A stretch of 64,000 bases of DNA, from NCBI RefSeq assembly GCF_002257695.2, contig NZ_CP155571.1. One strand, given 5' to 3'. Origin of the DNA: Sporomusa acidovorans (GTDB lineage: Bacteria; Bacillota; Negativicutes; Sporomusales; Sporomusaceae). A model generated the notes under the pieces. The model was not told where the DNA came from, did no database searches, and saw nothing but the letters and a program-made list of their open reading frames with translations. Both the position numbers and the translations under genes were made by a program. Each line of letters opens with the position of its first letter. The stretch's first letter is position 1. This document shows positions 1 through 8,672 of the stretch, piece by piece.

Positions 1-1
1 G

Positions 2-979
2 GGACAGGAAACCTGTGTTCAACTGCAACCGGGACAGGCTGTAACGATACCAACCGGCGGCATGCTGCCGGCGGGAGCGGACGCTGTTGTTATGCTGGAA
101 CATGCAGAACGGCCTGACAATAACAGTCTGCTGGTTCTCAAAGCGGCTGCCCCGGGGGAAAATGTCGTTTTGAAAGGGGAAGATATCAGCAAAGGGCACT
201 GCATTCTGAGGCAGGGACAGCAAATTTTGCCGCAGGACATTGGTGCGTTGGCCGCTTGTGGCTTTGAGAAAGTGCCGGTACGGCGAAAGCCTAATGTTGC
301 CATTATTTCTACCGGTGATGAACTGGTCAATGTAGCTTGCACCCCGGTGAACGGACAAGTACGTGATATTAATTCCTATGCATTGGCGGCAATGCTTGCA
401 GAAGCCGGTTGCCTGGTGCGGCGTTACGGGATTGTACAAGACCAATATGAAGAGTTGCGGACAGCCGTGTCCCAGGCCATACTGCAAAGCGATCTGGTCG
501 TCATCTCAGGAGGAAGTTCAGTCGGGGCGAGAGATCATACAGTTAAAGTTATACAGGAATTAGGAAACCAGGATGTATTATTTCATGGAATGGCGGTGAA
601 ACCGGGCAAACCCACCATCTTTGGCATGATTGGCAAAGTACCGGTATTTGGTTTGCCGGGGCATCCCGTAGCGGCGATGACAGTTTGTGGACAAATTGTA
701 AAACCTGCAGTTCAGGCACTTCTTGGTCAAAAGTCCGGAAATGTATATACAATACCGGCCCGACTAACGCGTAATATGGCCTCCGTTCCGGGCAGAGATG
801 ATTTTATCAGGGTCCGGTTAGTGAAAAAAGCCAATGAATACCGGGCTGAACCGATTCTGGGAAAATCAGGACTAATTAGCACAATGGCAATGGCTGACGG
901 CATTGTACATATTCCGGCAGACAAGGGCGGTTTGTATAGTGAGGAAATCGTGCAGGTAAATTTAATTACCAAACCGTAA
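2..979 (+). CDS. moeA: Molybdopterin molybdenumtransferase MoeA, 5'-truncated by the window edge
   Basis: The frame is open from the first bases, so the true start lies upstream; about 325 residues are visible. MoeA inserts molybdate or tungstate into adenylylated molybdopterin in the cytoplasm. Visible MoeA landmarks, in order: PAGADAVVMLE of the N-terminal active-site region, DINSYALAAM opening the MogA-like domain III, VISGGSSVGARDHT (the SGGxSxGxxD loop), MAVKPGKPT and GLPGHPVAAM, then the C-terminal beta domain IV. The stop is 12 bases before the next MoeA-type gene, with GGAGGAGG between, so the two are co-transcribed. A tungstate importer follows, which suggests the pair serves tungsten as well as molybdenum enzymes. 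Family assignment is secure; metal preference is inferred. Confidence 0.95.
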   Translation, partial: GQETCVQLQPGQAVTIPTGGMLPAGADAVVMLEHAERPDNNSLLVLKAAAPGENVVLKGEDISKGHCILRQGQQILPQDIGALAACGFEKVPVRRKPNVAIISTGDELVNVACTPVNGQVRDINSYALAAMLAEAGCLVRRYGIVQDQYEELRTAVSQAILQSDLVVISGGSSVGARDHTVKVIQELGNQDVLFHGMAVKPGKPTIFGMIGKVPVFGLPGHPVAAMTVCGQIVKPAVQALLGQKSGNVYTIPARLTRNMASVPGRDDFIRVRLVKKANEYRAEPILGKSGLISTMAMADGIVHIPADKGGLYSEEIVQVNLITKP

Positions 980-991
980 GGAGGAGGCATT

Positions 992-2929
992 TTGCATAAA
1001 GGAAAAGCGTATTTGCACTGTCTGCCCCGGCAGCAGGCGGAAAGGATATGGTGGGATAAGCTTACCGCTATCGGCTATTTTTCCGGTTTGCCTGTACAGC
1101 AGGTAAGTGCCGGCGAGGCATTAGGGCGTGTAACCGCACAGTGCGTGTACGCCAGGCAGTCGGTACCGCATTATAATAGTTCGGCGATGGACGGAATTGC
1201 CGTAAAGGCACAGGATACTTTCGGCGCGGGTGAAACCGCTCCCCGGAAATTAGTTGTGCTAAAAAGTGATGAGCCTTTTGCCGACGCAGGCTGCTATATT
1301 GTTGATACCGGCGACGTAATGCCGGCAGGCACCAATGCGGTAATTATGGTAGAGGATGTACACTTTTCCGAGGGGTATGCCACTATTACTGCGGCGGCCG
1401 CGCCCTGGCAGCATGTTCGTGTTATTGGCGAAGATATTGTGACCAATGAAATGGTACTGCTGGAACATCATGTTATTACCCCGGCGGATATTGCCGCTTT
1501 GCTTGCCGCGGGATTAGACAGTGTGGAAGTAGTCGCAAAACCGAAAGTAACCGTTATTCCTACCGGCAGCGAGTTAGTCGCCACTCACCGGGAACTAAAG
1601 CCGGGGACCATTTTGGATGTTAATTCCCATATGTTATGTGCGGCGGTAACTACCTGGGGCGGCGTCCCCAATCGCCACGCGATTGTTTGCGACGATTATC
1701 AGCAAATAAAAGAAGCGATTGTTGACAGTTTGCAAGTCAGCGATATGGTGATTACTAATGCCGGAACTTCCGCCGGTACGGAAGACTTCACCGCCGATAT
1801 ACTGGTTGAGTTGGGGGAAGTATTGGTGCACGGTGTCGCCATTAAACCAGGCAAGCCGGTAGTACTGGCTATTTGTCAGGGAAAACCGGTTATCGGGCTT
1901 CCGGGATATTCCGTATCGGCGATGCTGACTGCTGAATTGTTTGTGCGCAACGTGCTGTTTGCCAGGCAGAAACTTCCGCGGCCACAGGTGGAAACCGTCG
2001 CGGCTGCTGTGTCCAGACAAGTTTATTCACATATTGGTGTGGAGGAATATGTAAGAGTATCATTGGGCGAGGTTCAGGGAAAAACTGTCGCTGCGCCTTT
2101 AGGTCGCGGCGCCGGTTTAATCAGTTCATTAACAAAAGCCCAGGGAACACTGGTCATAAATGAGACAAAAGACGGTTTGGCAGCAGGAACCGTAACCCCG
2201 ATAAGTCTGTTTGGCAAATGCTCGGTCGGCAACAATATTTTATCGGTCGGCAGCCATGACCTTGCTCTTGAAATTCTGGGGGTATTTTTAGGCCGCCAGG
2301 CAAACCTGGCATTGTCCTGTGCAAACGTCGGCAGTATGGGGGGCATCATGGCGATCCGCAATAACGAGGCGCATATCGCCGGCATCCATATGCTTGATGA
2401 AGGTAGCGGCGAATTTAACGTGCCGTTTGTAAAGCGCTATTTAACGAATAACGGGTCTTGGTGCCTGGTCCATCTGGCTATGCGGGATCAAGGTCTGATG
2501 GTGCTGCCGGGCAATCCCAAAGGGATTCAGAGTCTCCGGGATTTAGTGCGCCCTGATGTCGAATATGTAAACCGCCAGCGAGGCGCCGGTACAAGGATGC
2601 TGCTGGATTATCAACTGCGGCAGCTGGAGCTGGAGCCTGGCAATATAGCCGGTTATGATAAGGAAGTCAGCACCCACATGGCCGTTGCGGCCACAATCGC
2701 CGGGGGGGCTGCCGACACCGGCATGGGAATACGGGCCGCAGCTACAGCGCTGGGATTGGACTTTATTCCGGTTGCGCAGGAGCAGTATGATCTTATTTTA
2801 AATTTTTCGCCTGAGGATGAAAGGCTTGCGCTAATTATCGGGATATTACAATCACCGGAGTTTCGGCAGCAGGTGGAAGCACTTGGCGGCTATGACTTAT
2901 CCAAGGCCGGCGAACGGGTAGCATTTTAG
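992..2929 (+). CDS. MoeA-like protein fused to a periplasmic-binding-type (PBP-like) domain
   Basis: 645 residues with a TTG start placed 4 bases after a GGAGGAGG ribosome site. Residues about 1-410 are MoeA-like (SAMDGIAVKAQDT, then a TNAGTSAGTEDFT loop replacing the usual SGGVSVGxxD, VAIKPGKPVV and GLPGYSVSAM). Residues about 425-645 form a substrate-binding-protein-like domain with GSMGGIMAIRNNEAHIAG and RGAGTRMLLDYQL, without signal peptide, so it acts in the cytoplasm. Such MoeA-PBP fusions occur in Firmicutes and archaea, and the extra domain is thought to sense or channel an oxyanion or cofactor. It lies directly after a plain moeA and before tupABC, so two MoeA paralogues may divide molybdate and tungstate insertion; that division is inference. 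Confidence 0.93.
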   Translation: MHKGKAYLHCLPRQQAERIWWDKLTAIGYFSGLPVQQVSAGEALGRVTAQCVYARQSVPHYNSSAMDGIAVKAQDTFGAGETAPRKLVVLKSDEPFADAGCYIVDTGDVMPAGTNAVIMVEDVHFSEGYATITAAAAPWQHVRVIGEDIVTNEMVLLEHHVITPADIAALLAAGLDSVEVVAKPKVTVIPTGSELVATHRELKPGTILDVNSHMLCAAVTTWGGVPNRHAIVCDDYQQIKEAIVDSLQVSDMVITNAGTSAGTEDFTADILVELGEVLVHGVAIKPGKPVVLAICQGKPVIGLPGYSVSAMLTAELFVRNVLFARQKLPRPQVETVAAAVSRQVYSHIGVEEYVRVSLGEVQGKTVAAPLGRGAGLISSLTKAQGTLVINETKDGLAAGTVTPISLFGKCSVGNNILSVGSHDLALEILGVFLGRQANLALSCANVGSMGGIMAIRNNEAHIAGIHMLDEGSGEFNVPFVKRYLTNNGSWCLVHLAMRDQGLMVLPGNPKGIQSLRDLVRPDVEYVNRQRGAGTRMLLDYQLRQLELEPGNIAGYDKEVSTHMAVAATIAGGAADTGMGIRAAATALGLDFIPVAQEQYDLILNFSPEDERLALIIGILQSPEFRQQVEALGGYDLSKAGERVAF

Positions 2930-2983
2930 TTGATAAAAGGATAACGGCAGGCGATGCAATTTAAAAAAAGGAGCGATAGGAAG

Positions 2984-3865
2984 ATGCATAACAAAAATAC
3001 GTCAGTTTTCGCAGTACTGTTTATTTGCTTAATGCTTGTTGGCCTGGCGGGCTGTGGGACAAAACCGGACAAGGCTTCTCCGGAACCGGCTAAACCCCAG
3101 GTTCAGGATGTAATCCTTGCGACTACGACGAGCACGCAGGACAGCGGTTTACTTGATGTTCTGATACCTGCTTTTGAAAAAAAGACGGGCTATAAGGTAA
3201 AAACCATTGCGGTTGGCACAGGCCAAGCCCTGGCTATGGGGGAAAAGGGCGAGGCGGACGTGCTTTTGGTACATGCGCCCGATGCGGAGAAGAAAGTCGT
3301 TGCAAGCGGTGCGGCTATGAATCGCCTTATGGTTATGCATAATGACTTTATCCTTGTCGGTCCTGCCGATGATGCCGCCCATACTAAAGGGCAGACGGTT
3401 ACTGCGGCACTGACGGCTATCGCCAAGGCCCAGGCACCGTTTATCTCGCGTGGCGACAAGTCAGGTACGCATCAAATGGAGCAGAAGTTGTGGAAACAGG
3501 CCGGGATTGCGCCAACCGGGAACTGGTACCAGGAAGCGGGTGCCGGTATGGGGCAAACGCTGGCCATTGCTAACGAGAAAAAAGGATATACGCTGACCGA
3601 CCGGGCTACATATTTAGCCCAAAAGAAGAATTTAGCGTTAGACATCATGGTCGAAGGCGATCCGAAGCTGCTGAATCTTTATCATGTTATGGAAGTGAAT
3701 CCTGAAAAGTTTGCCAAAGCCAATCATGCGGGCGCGAAAGCCTTTAGTGCGTTTATCCTGTCAAGCGAAGGGCAAGACATAATCGGTAATTTCGGCAAGG
3801 ATAAATACGGACAAGCGTTATTTTTCGCAGACGCCGGCAAAACGGAAAAAGATTTCGGTTTATAA
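2984..3865 (+). CDS. tupA: Tungstate ABC transporter substrate-binding lipoprotein TupA
   Basis: 293 residues from the ATG that follows AAAGGAG by 10 bases; an in-frame ATG 30 bases earlier has no such site. The N-terminus is a lipoprotein signal with lipobox LAGC, so the mature protein is anchored outside the inner membrane. ATTTSTQDSGLLDVL followed by GTGQALAMGEKGEADVLLVHAP is the hallmark of the TupA group, which binds tungstate in strong preference to molybdate. TTTSTQDSG supplies oxyanion-binding Thr/Ser residues. The gene sits between two MoeA genes and the TupB permease, giving one uptake-plus-cofactor operon. Tungstate rather than molybdate specificity rests on family membership. Confidence 0.93.
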   Translation: MHNKNTSVFAVLFICLMLVGLAGCGTKPDKASPEPAKPQVQDVILATTTSTQDSGLLDVLIPAFEKKTGYKVKTIAVGTGQALAMGEKGEADVLLVHAPDAEKKVVASGAAMNRLMVMHNDFILVGPADDAAHTKGQTVTAALTAIAKAQAPFISRGDKSGTHQMEQKLWKQAGIAPTGNWYQEAGAGMGQTLAIANEKKGYTLTDRATYLAQKKNLALDIMVEGDPKLLNLYHVMEVNPEKFAKANHAGAKAFSAFILSSEGQDIIGNFGKDKYGQALFFADAGKTEKDFGL

Positions 3866-3877
3866 GAGGATTTACGT

Positions 3878-4627
3878 ATGGATAGTATTTTCTCTGGGTT
3901 TATGCAAGCGCTATATTTGCTGGCAACCGGCGATGCCGAGGTCTATGAGGTTGCTGCGTTAACCGTTAAGGTGTCCGGTTTCGCGACTTTGTTCAGTGTG
4001 GCGATCGGGGTTCCGATAGGTTTGTGGCTTGCGTTGCGGGAATTCCCCGGCAAGCGATTTTGTCTCAGCCTGATTAATTTTGGGATGGGGCTGCCGCCGG
4101 TGGTAGTAGGCTTATTTGTCAGCTTGCTTCTGTGGAGATATGGCCCATTGGGGATGTTGGGATTCATGTATACGGTCTGGGCGATGATCATCGCCCAGGC
4201 CATTATTGCCGGCCCCATTGTGGCCGGTCTCAGTTTTGCGGCAATTGGCGGGCTTAATCCCAAACTGCGCTTGCAATTATTATCGCTTGGCGCTACGGAG
4301 TGGCAGGCTAACTGGCTATTAATCAAAGAGGCTAAATTAGGTCTATTGGCGGCGGTTATGGCGGGATTTGGCGGTATAGTTTCGGAGGTTGGCGCATCCA
4401 TGATGGTAGGCGGCAATATTAAGGGGCAAACAAGGGTGCTTACTACCGCTACGGTTATGGAAGTGGGCAAAGGCAACTATGACATTGCTTTGGCTCTTAG
4501 TTTTGTTTTGTTGATTGTTGTTTATGGGATAGTGGTTTTATTAACCTATTTGCAAAATAGCGGAAAGCGAGAGCGGTATGAGACAAGCGGTGCTGGAAAT
4601 AACGGATGTAAAAGTGGTTCGCAATAA
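3878..4627 (+). CDS. tupB: Tungstate ABC transporter permease TupB
   Basis: 249 residues, about six membrane helices, of the binding-protein-dependent transport (BPD_transp_1) type. The EAA-type cytoplasmic loop that contacts the ATPase is seen at about residues 135-155 (LLSLGATEWQANWLLIKEA). The start is ATG eight bases after GAGGA, and the gene begins 12 bases after tupA. Its 3' end overlaps the ATPase gene by 50 bases in another frame, implying coupled translation. Forms the inner-membrane channel for the tungstate delivered by TupA. Confidence 0.92.
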   Translation: MDSIFSGFMQALYLLATGDAEVYEVAALTVKVSGFATLFSVAIGVPIGLWLALREFPGKRFCLSLINFGMGLPPVVVGLFVSLLLWRYGPLGMLGFMYTVWAMIIAQAIIAGPIVAGLSFAAIGGLNPKLRLQLLSLGATEWQANWLLIKEAKLGLLAAVMAGFGGIVSEVGASMMVGGNIKGQTRVLTTATVMEVGKGNYDIALALSFVLLIVVYGIVVLLTYLQNSGKRERYETSGAGNNGCKSGSQ

Positions 4628-5663
4628 ACGGCAGATATTATCGATTGGAGAGTTATCTGTCGACGAGGGTGAGATGATTGCCGTCATCGGACCTAACGGG
4701 GCGGGAAAGAGCACGCTTTTACAACTGATCAATATGCAACTGCCGTATGATACCGGCCGCATGGTCTTGTTTGGAGAGGATGTTGCGCGAACCAATAAAC
4801 TTATTTTGCGTCGACGGTCGGCGATGGTATTTCAGGAGACGTTATTGCTGGATAATACGGTATTTGACAATGTTGCGCTGGCGTTACGGTTTCGCGGCAT
4901 GAATGAGCGTGCGATAAATGCTGACGTGAATCAGGTCCTTAATGAGTTTCAGTGTGCCCATTTGGCCAACAGGATGGCTCGTAATTTGTCCGGCGGCGAA
5001 GCCCAGCGGGTTTGCTTGGCGCGGGCGCTGGTCTACAAGCCGGAACTTTTACTATTGGATGAGCCGTTTGCTTCCCTTGATTCACCGACGCGCAATACGT
5101 TGCTGGCGGAATTGAGGCAGATCGCGGTCGAACGGGGAACTACGGTCATATTAGTAAGCCATAATTTTAATGATGTTTTGTATTTTGCTGACAGGGCTAT
5201 TGTTTTGCAGGACGGCCGTATTTTGCAAGATGATACGCCTGAGGTAATTTTGCGTCGACCGGTAAATGCGGCAATTGCGGGTTTGATTGGGATGGATAAT
5301 ATATTACCCTGCCAAGTGGCACAGCAAGGTAGTGATATTATGGTGCAATTGGATAACGGTATACGATTTTCCTGGCAGGGAGAGATTGCTGTACCGACGG
5401 CGGCGCTGTGCTGCCTGCCGGGAGACGCTATATTTATTTTGGATGAACAGCGAGCGTCGGCGTATGATGCTCTGATAGTCATGGAAGGCAGCGTTTGGCA
5501 GATCGTGCCGGGCATTGGCATGTATCGCGTTATGGTGGAGGTTAAGGGAGTGACCCTGACAATGCGGATACCGCGGGAACAAGCGGTTGACAGAGTGTCG
5601 ATCGGGAGGCAGCTTAGAATAGCCTTTAATCCCAAGGAATGCAATTTGTATGAGGTTGTCTGA
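4578..5663 (+). CDS. tupC: Tungstate ABC transporter ATP-binding protein TupC
   Basis: 361 residues. Walker A GPNGAGKST near residue 39, Q-loop VFQETLL, signature LSGGEAQR near 140, Walker B LLLLDEPFASLD and switch His in VSHNFND define a complete ABC ATPase. After about residue 240 there is a further ~120-residue domain of the accessory (TOBE/Mop-like) kind found in oxyanion importers, which may sense intracellular oxyanion; its identity is inferred from position. The ribosome site is weak (GAGAGCGG), consistent with translational coupling to tupB, whose end it overlaps. Last gene of the Mo/W operon. Confidence 0.92.
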   Translation: MRQAVLEITDVKVVRNKRQILSIGELSVDEGEMIAVIGPNGAGKSTLLQLINMQLPYDTGRMVLFGEDVARTNKLILRRRSAMVFQETLLLDNTVFDNVALALRFRGMNERAINADVNQVLNEFQCAHLANRMARNLSGGEAQRVCLARALVYKPELLLLDEPFASLDSPTRNTLLAELRQIAVERGTTVILVSHNFNDVLYFADRAIVLQDGRILQDDTPEVILRRPVNAAIAGLIGMDNILPCQVAQQGSDIMVQLDNGIRFSWQGEIAVPTAALCCLPGDAIFILDEQRASAYDALIVMEGSVWQIVPGIGMYRVMVEVKGVTLTMRIPREQAVDRVSIGRQLRIAFNPKECNLYEVV

Positions 5664-5785
5664 AGAAATTCTTCACCCGAGGGTTGAATGTTACCGGTCT
5701 TAATTAAGCGATCTGGAAGATTAGCTAAAAAGATAGTGACAGAATTGCACATTTTGATTATTATAAATGGGTAAGGAAAAAATGT

Positions 5786-5836
5786 GAACCATTTCGTGGT
5801 AATCCCCAATGATAAGCGGATTCCATGAAATGGTTC
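5786..5836 (+). terminator. Stem-loop between tupC and the EamA gene
   Basis: GAACCATTTCGTGG and CCATGAAATGGTTC form a 14-base inverted repeat with one mismatch, a 23-base loop, and TTTT directly after the right arm. It ends about 15 bases before the ribosome site of the EamA gene. It could end tup transcription or attenuate the exporter. The other ~120 bases of this gap show nothing I recognise. Confidence 0.5.
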
Positions 5837-5866
5837 TTTTGTAAACGCAATGGGGGGAGAGTTACT

Positions 5867-6793
5867 ATGCAACTGAGCCTTAGAAAAACCTATATCATCC
5901 TATTGTTGGTTCCCTTGTTTTGGGGTGGCGCCTTTGGTACAACCAAACATGTGCTTACGGAATTGCCGCCGTTAACCGCGTCAGCACTCCGATTCCTTAT
6001 TGCCGGGCTGCTTATGCTGCTATGGAGCGTATGGCGCCGGGAGTTGGAATGGGCGCCAATCCGGAAGAATTTCTTTAGTTTACTGGCACTGGGGGCAACC
6101 GGAGTTTTTTTGTATAATTATTTTTTTGCAACCGGACTGCAGTATACATCGGCAATCACGGGCGCGCTGGTCATTGTGGTCAATCCGGTTTTTACGGCAT
6201 GCATTGCCAGCCTTTTTATGGGGGAAGCGCGCAATCTGCGTACCGCCGTTGGCGTAATCCTGTCGTTAATCGGTGTCACTTTTGTTGTCAGCAAAGGCGA
6301 TTTCAGCATACTTAGCCAAATGTCAATTGGTGTAGGGGAACAATGCCTGTTTGGCGCAGTTGCAAGCTGGGTTGCCTATACGCTGTTAATAAAAAAAGTT
6401 ACGCGTACAATGGGGGCGGGAGCAGTAACATCGGTTTCCACAATATTGGGCGCAGGCATGCTGCTGCTGGTGTCCGTTATCACGGAGGGACAGTGGCATA
6501 AAACGTTACATCTCTCCAATCAGACGATGCTGGAAATCCTGTATCTTGCCATATTTGCAACCGTTGTGGCATTTTTATTGTTTAACTGGGGTATTCAGCG
6601 CAGTGGGGCGACTAAGGCTTCGGCTTATATTAATCTGATGCCGGTAAATGCCTTATGGATTGCCGTCCTCCTGTATGGCGAGACAATATCGGCGTATCAT
6701 GTAATCGGTATGGCCTTAACCATTGCCGGCGTGTTTATTACAACACAAAGTAAAAGCCAGCCCGCTAAACAGAAACCCACCTTCCTGGCTTAA
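5867..6793 (+). CDS. EamA/DMT-family transporter, putative metabolite exporter
   Basis: 308 residues from the ATG after GGGGGGAG; an upstream in-frame ATG lies inside the stem-loop and lacks a ribosome site. Ten predicted membrane helices in two EamA repeats: the first begins LLVPLFWGGAFGTTKHVL, typical of the drug/metabolite transporter family (FWG..F, then P...A..RF), and the second begins near residue 155. Members export amino acids, nucleobases or drugs; no substrate can be named. Monocistronic, with its stop codon inside the loop of a strong terminator. Unrelated in function to the tungstate genes upstream as far as can be seen. Confidence 0.85.
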   Translation: MQLSLRKTYIILLLVPLFWGGAFGTTKHVLTELPPLTASALRFLIAGLLMLLWSVWRRELEWAPIRKNFFSLLALGATGVFLYNYFFATGLQYTSAITGALVIVVNPVFTACIASLFMGEARNLRTAVGVILSLIGVTFVVSKGDFSILSQMSIGVGEQCLFGAVASWVAYTLLIKKVTRTMGAGAVTSVSTILGAGMLLLVSVITEGQWHKTLHLSNQTMLEILYLAIFATVVAFLLFNWGIQRSGATKASAYINLMPVNALWIAVLLYGETISAYHVIGMALTIAGVFITTQSKSQPAKQKPTFLA

Positions 6794-6816
6794 AGCTGGA
6801 AAGTGGGTTTCTGTTT
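6767..6816. terminator. Bidirectional terminator between the EamA gene and the convergent gene
   Basis: AAACAGAAACCCAC and GTGGGTTTCTGTTT pair across the EamA stop codon, with TTCC/GGAA extending the stem around one mismatch. A/T-rich flanks on both sides make it usable in both directions. The left arm is coding sequence, so the C-terminal Lys/Gln/Pro residues are partly dictated by the terminator. Confidence 0.85.
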
Positions 6817-6819
6817 CAT

Positions 6820-7266
6820 TTAGAATTTCTGTTTATATAGAATTTGATTTTGGTCATTTGGTCTCAATTCCAGCGTTTTTGTATTTTCCTCATCAAGGCT
6901 AATATCGATACCGCCACTTTTTACTTTGACACCTGGCGCAATTTCCAGTCTTTTCTTTTGTTCTTTTTTAATTGACATTGTCTGACTGGATAAGTCTACC
7001 GGAGGATCTGCCGGCGTTTGTGTTTTTTCAGGGGAAATACGCATTGGGCTCAATTGTCGTTCTTCGGTGTTTTCATTTTCTAAAGCGGGCTCTTCGGGCT
7101 TTGGTTCTTGTATACCTGTATTGTCTTCGACAGGAGCAGGCGGTGGGGGAGTGATTGTCGCGGGAACAGACGTTTCCACAGAATGAGAAAAATAAAGGGA
7201 TTTGATTGCCCAGCCTGCCAGTAATGCGATTGCTAAAGTCAATATCCAAATAACAAGTTTCTTCAT
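6820..7266 (-). CDS. Hypothetical single-pass membrane protein with proline-rich linker
   Basis: 148 residues from the ATG following GGGAGAGGG; a longer in-frame start lacks a ribosome site. One N-terminal membrane anchor (about residues 4-24, VIWILTLAIALLAGWAI) is followed by a Pro/Glu-rich low-complexity stretch (TITPPPPAPVEDN) of about 60 residues. A short C-terminal region follows (IAPGVKVKSGGIDISLDEENT). The architecture recalls TonB-like or envelope-spanning proteins, but no TonB domain is visible and I do not assign a function. Convergent with the EamA gene and sharing its terminator. Confidence 0.7.
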   Translation of the reverse strand: MKKLVIWILTLAIALLAGWAIKSLYFSHSVETSVPATITPPPPAPVEDNTGIQEPKPEEPALENENTEERQLSPMRISPEKTQTPADPPVDLSSQTMSIKKEQKKRLEIAPGVKVKSGGIDISLDEENTKTLELRPNDQNQILYKQKF

Positions 7267-7434
7267 TGCCCTCTCCCGTGGATCTGTATGTCTATTGCCT
7301 GTTAGTTGCAAGCAACTATAATACCCCTATCATTTTCTTTAAAAAACTGTTAATTCCTGCAAAAAGTTTACGTGCTTCCCATTTTTCAGTTGCCTATAAC
7401 CACTCTGCGGTGTAGTTGAAATGCGTAAGAGAAA

Positions 7435-7456
7435 AGCCTGCCGGATGTGGCAGGCT
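7435..7456 (-). terminator. Terminator after the carbohydrate-binding-module gene
   Basis: AGCCTGCC and GGCAGGCT form an 8-bp stem with a 6-base loop. On the minus strand it is followed by TTTTCTCTT, just past the stop of the gene at 7464. Confidence 0.7.
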
Positions 7457-7463
7457 CATGCAA

Positions 7464-7784
7464 TCACTGATGAATGTTGAAATTATAATTCAAGCCGTTG
7501 TTATTATCCCAATTGTTGGCGGGATCTTTAAAGGCGACGCATAAGGTGTCATGGTTATTTGCCGTAACCGTAGCCTCAAAACCGGAGGGTGTTTGAGTCA
7601 TGTGTACATCCTGAACATTTTGCCACTCGAAGCCATAGCCGATATGGGCGTGAATGCAGGACGCCCCGCTTTTAGGCAGTAATCCGTTATAGCAGATTTT
7701 TACGTCTTCCCCTGGACGCGGATTAGTGGGGCTGATGATAACACTGTTCGCTAAATATTCGTTGCTGTTGGCTTTAAAGAGCAT
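7464..7784 (-). CDS. Single-domain carbohydrate-binding protein (CBM25/53, starch-binding type)
   Basis: 106 residues making one beta-sandwich module and nothing else. Characteristic positions: NPRPGEDVKICYNG, HIGYGFEWQNV, a central MTQTPSGFEATV strand, and the closing FKDPANNWDNNNGLNYNF, where aromatic and Asn residues would stack on glucose units. No signal peptide is evident, so it probably stays in the cytoplasm, where small stand-alone modules of this family may bind glycogen-like polymers. Start ATG follows GGAGGAAATAAC. Transcribed alone. The fold call is firm; ligand is inferred. Confidence 0.8.
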   Translation of the reverse strand: MLFKANSNEYLANSVIISPTNPRPGEDVKICYNGLLPKSGASCIHAHIGYGFEWQNVQDVHMTQTPSGFEATVTANNHDTLCVAFKDPANNWDNNNGLNYNFNIHQ

Positions 7785-7990
7785 GTTATTTCCTCCTTAT
7801 ACTTTTTAGCCTGGACTTGTTGGTTTCATAAGTGCAAGCGTTTTACGATATGTCTATCTTTTGATTTACCATCACCTCCTAAAAACGCCTACTATCTATT
7901 GTTACACACTCTGACTGAAGCATTCCTGTTAATTATTTACATAGCATAGGATAGCACCTTTGTCCTGCAGAGGATAAACGGCAGGTCGTT

Positions 7991-8039
7991 AACCTAATAA
8001 AGAGGCTGTTGACTTAGTCAACAGCCTCTTTATTAGGTT
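7991..8039. terminator. Long bidirectional terminator
   Basis: A perfect 24-base inverted repeat with one central base, beginning AACCTAATAAAGAGGC. The stem runs AT-GC-AT, giving A-tract/U-tract flanks in either direction. It lies just beyond the stop of the minus-strand cupin gene and terminates it. Confidence 0.85.
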
Positions 8040-8056
8040 GCCTGATTAATCCATTA

Positions 8057-8392
8057 TTACATAAGGTCCTGACGGGTAGGGGTGAAGATGTCAATAATTA
8101 CAGAGTCATCTTCGAGTGCCGTTACGCCGTGCAGCATGTTTTTACCAGCGTAAAAACTATCTCCCTGTTTGAGGACTTTTTTTTCATAGCCCAGAGTGAT
8201 TTCAAAACTGCCTTTGGCGATATATGAAATCTGTTCGTGATCTTGGTGCTTATGGGCGGCGCCAACGCCGCCTTTTTTAAACCGATTTTCCACCGACATG
8301 ATCGTATCCCCGTAACTCAACACTCGCTGTGACTGTTTATCGGTGATTTGCTTAAAGTTTACGTTCTGACATTCTACAATCATTTTATCCAT
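8057..8392 (-). CDS. Small cupin-domain protein
   Basis: 111 residues, a single cupin_2 barrel. Motif 1 reads GGVGAAHKHQDHEQISYIAKG (H-x-H plus Glu) and motif 2 reads QGDSFYAGKNMLHGV, giving the usual three-His/one-Glu metal site. Proteins of this size act as metal-dependent dioxygenases, isomerases or small-molecule sensors; the sequence does not decide. ATG preceded by GGAGGCAGCAAAC. It is divergent from the metal-efflux operon, sharing a 280-bp regulatory gap with it. Confidence 0.85.
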   Translation of the reverse strand: MDKMIVECQNVNFKQITDKQSQRVLSYGDTIMSVENRFKKGGVGAAHKHQDHEQISYIAKGSFEITLGYEKKVLKQGDSFYAGKNMLHGVTALEDDSVIIDIFTPTRQDLM

Positions 8393-8436
8393 GTTTGCTG
8401 CCTCCTGATTAGTCCATATATACTTTTCTTTCGTGA

Positions 8437-8478
8437 CCCATAAGTAAATTCCTCTTATGGGCTGAGGAATTTACTTTT
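8437..8478. promoter_or_regulatory. Two overlapping, mutually exclusive stem-loops between cupin gene and efflux operon
   Basis: CCCATAAG (8437-8444) pairs with CTTATGGG (8454-8461). AAGTAAATTCCTC (8442-8454) pairs with GAGGAATTTACTT (8464-8476), which runs into TTTT. The arms share bases, so only one structure can form at a time, as in an attenuator. It could act in the cupin leader (minus strand) or simply be a terminator/operator overlap. Confidence 0.5.
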
Positions 8479-8521
8479 AAATTACCTGTTGCCGTCGTTT
8501 TACTTAAAACATTTTGGCAAT

Positions 8522-8580
8522 TTCATCAGATTTTCACAATCTCTTCATAACATCTTCAAATTCATCCGGTAAAGTATAGC
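8522..8580 (+). promoter_or_regulatory. PhoB/OmpR-type direct-repeat operator and promoter of the metal-efflux operon
   Basis: TTCA occurs at 8522, 8533, 8544 and 8555, an exact 11-bp period, within YTTCA-N6 units. A TATAGC -10 box follows at 8575. This is the geometry of winged-helix response regulators of the OmpR/PhoB family bound as tandem dimers over the -35 region. No such regulator gene is in the window. Confidence 0.65.
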
Positions 8581-8672
8581 CAGGGATGGTAGCCGGCAGA
8601 GAGCGACCTACAGGCTACATACAGCCCCGCCAGAACACAGGGCGGTAACCGAAAATTCAAGGAGGTTGAATA

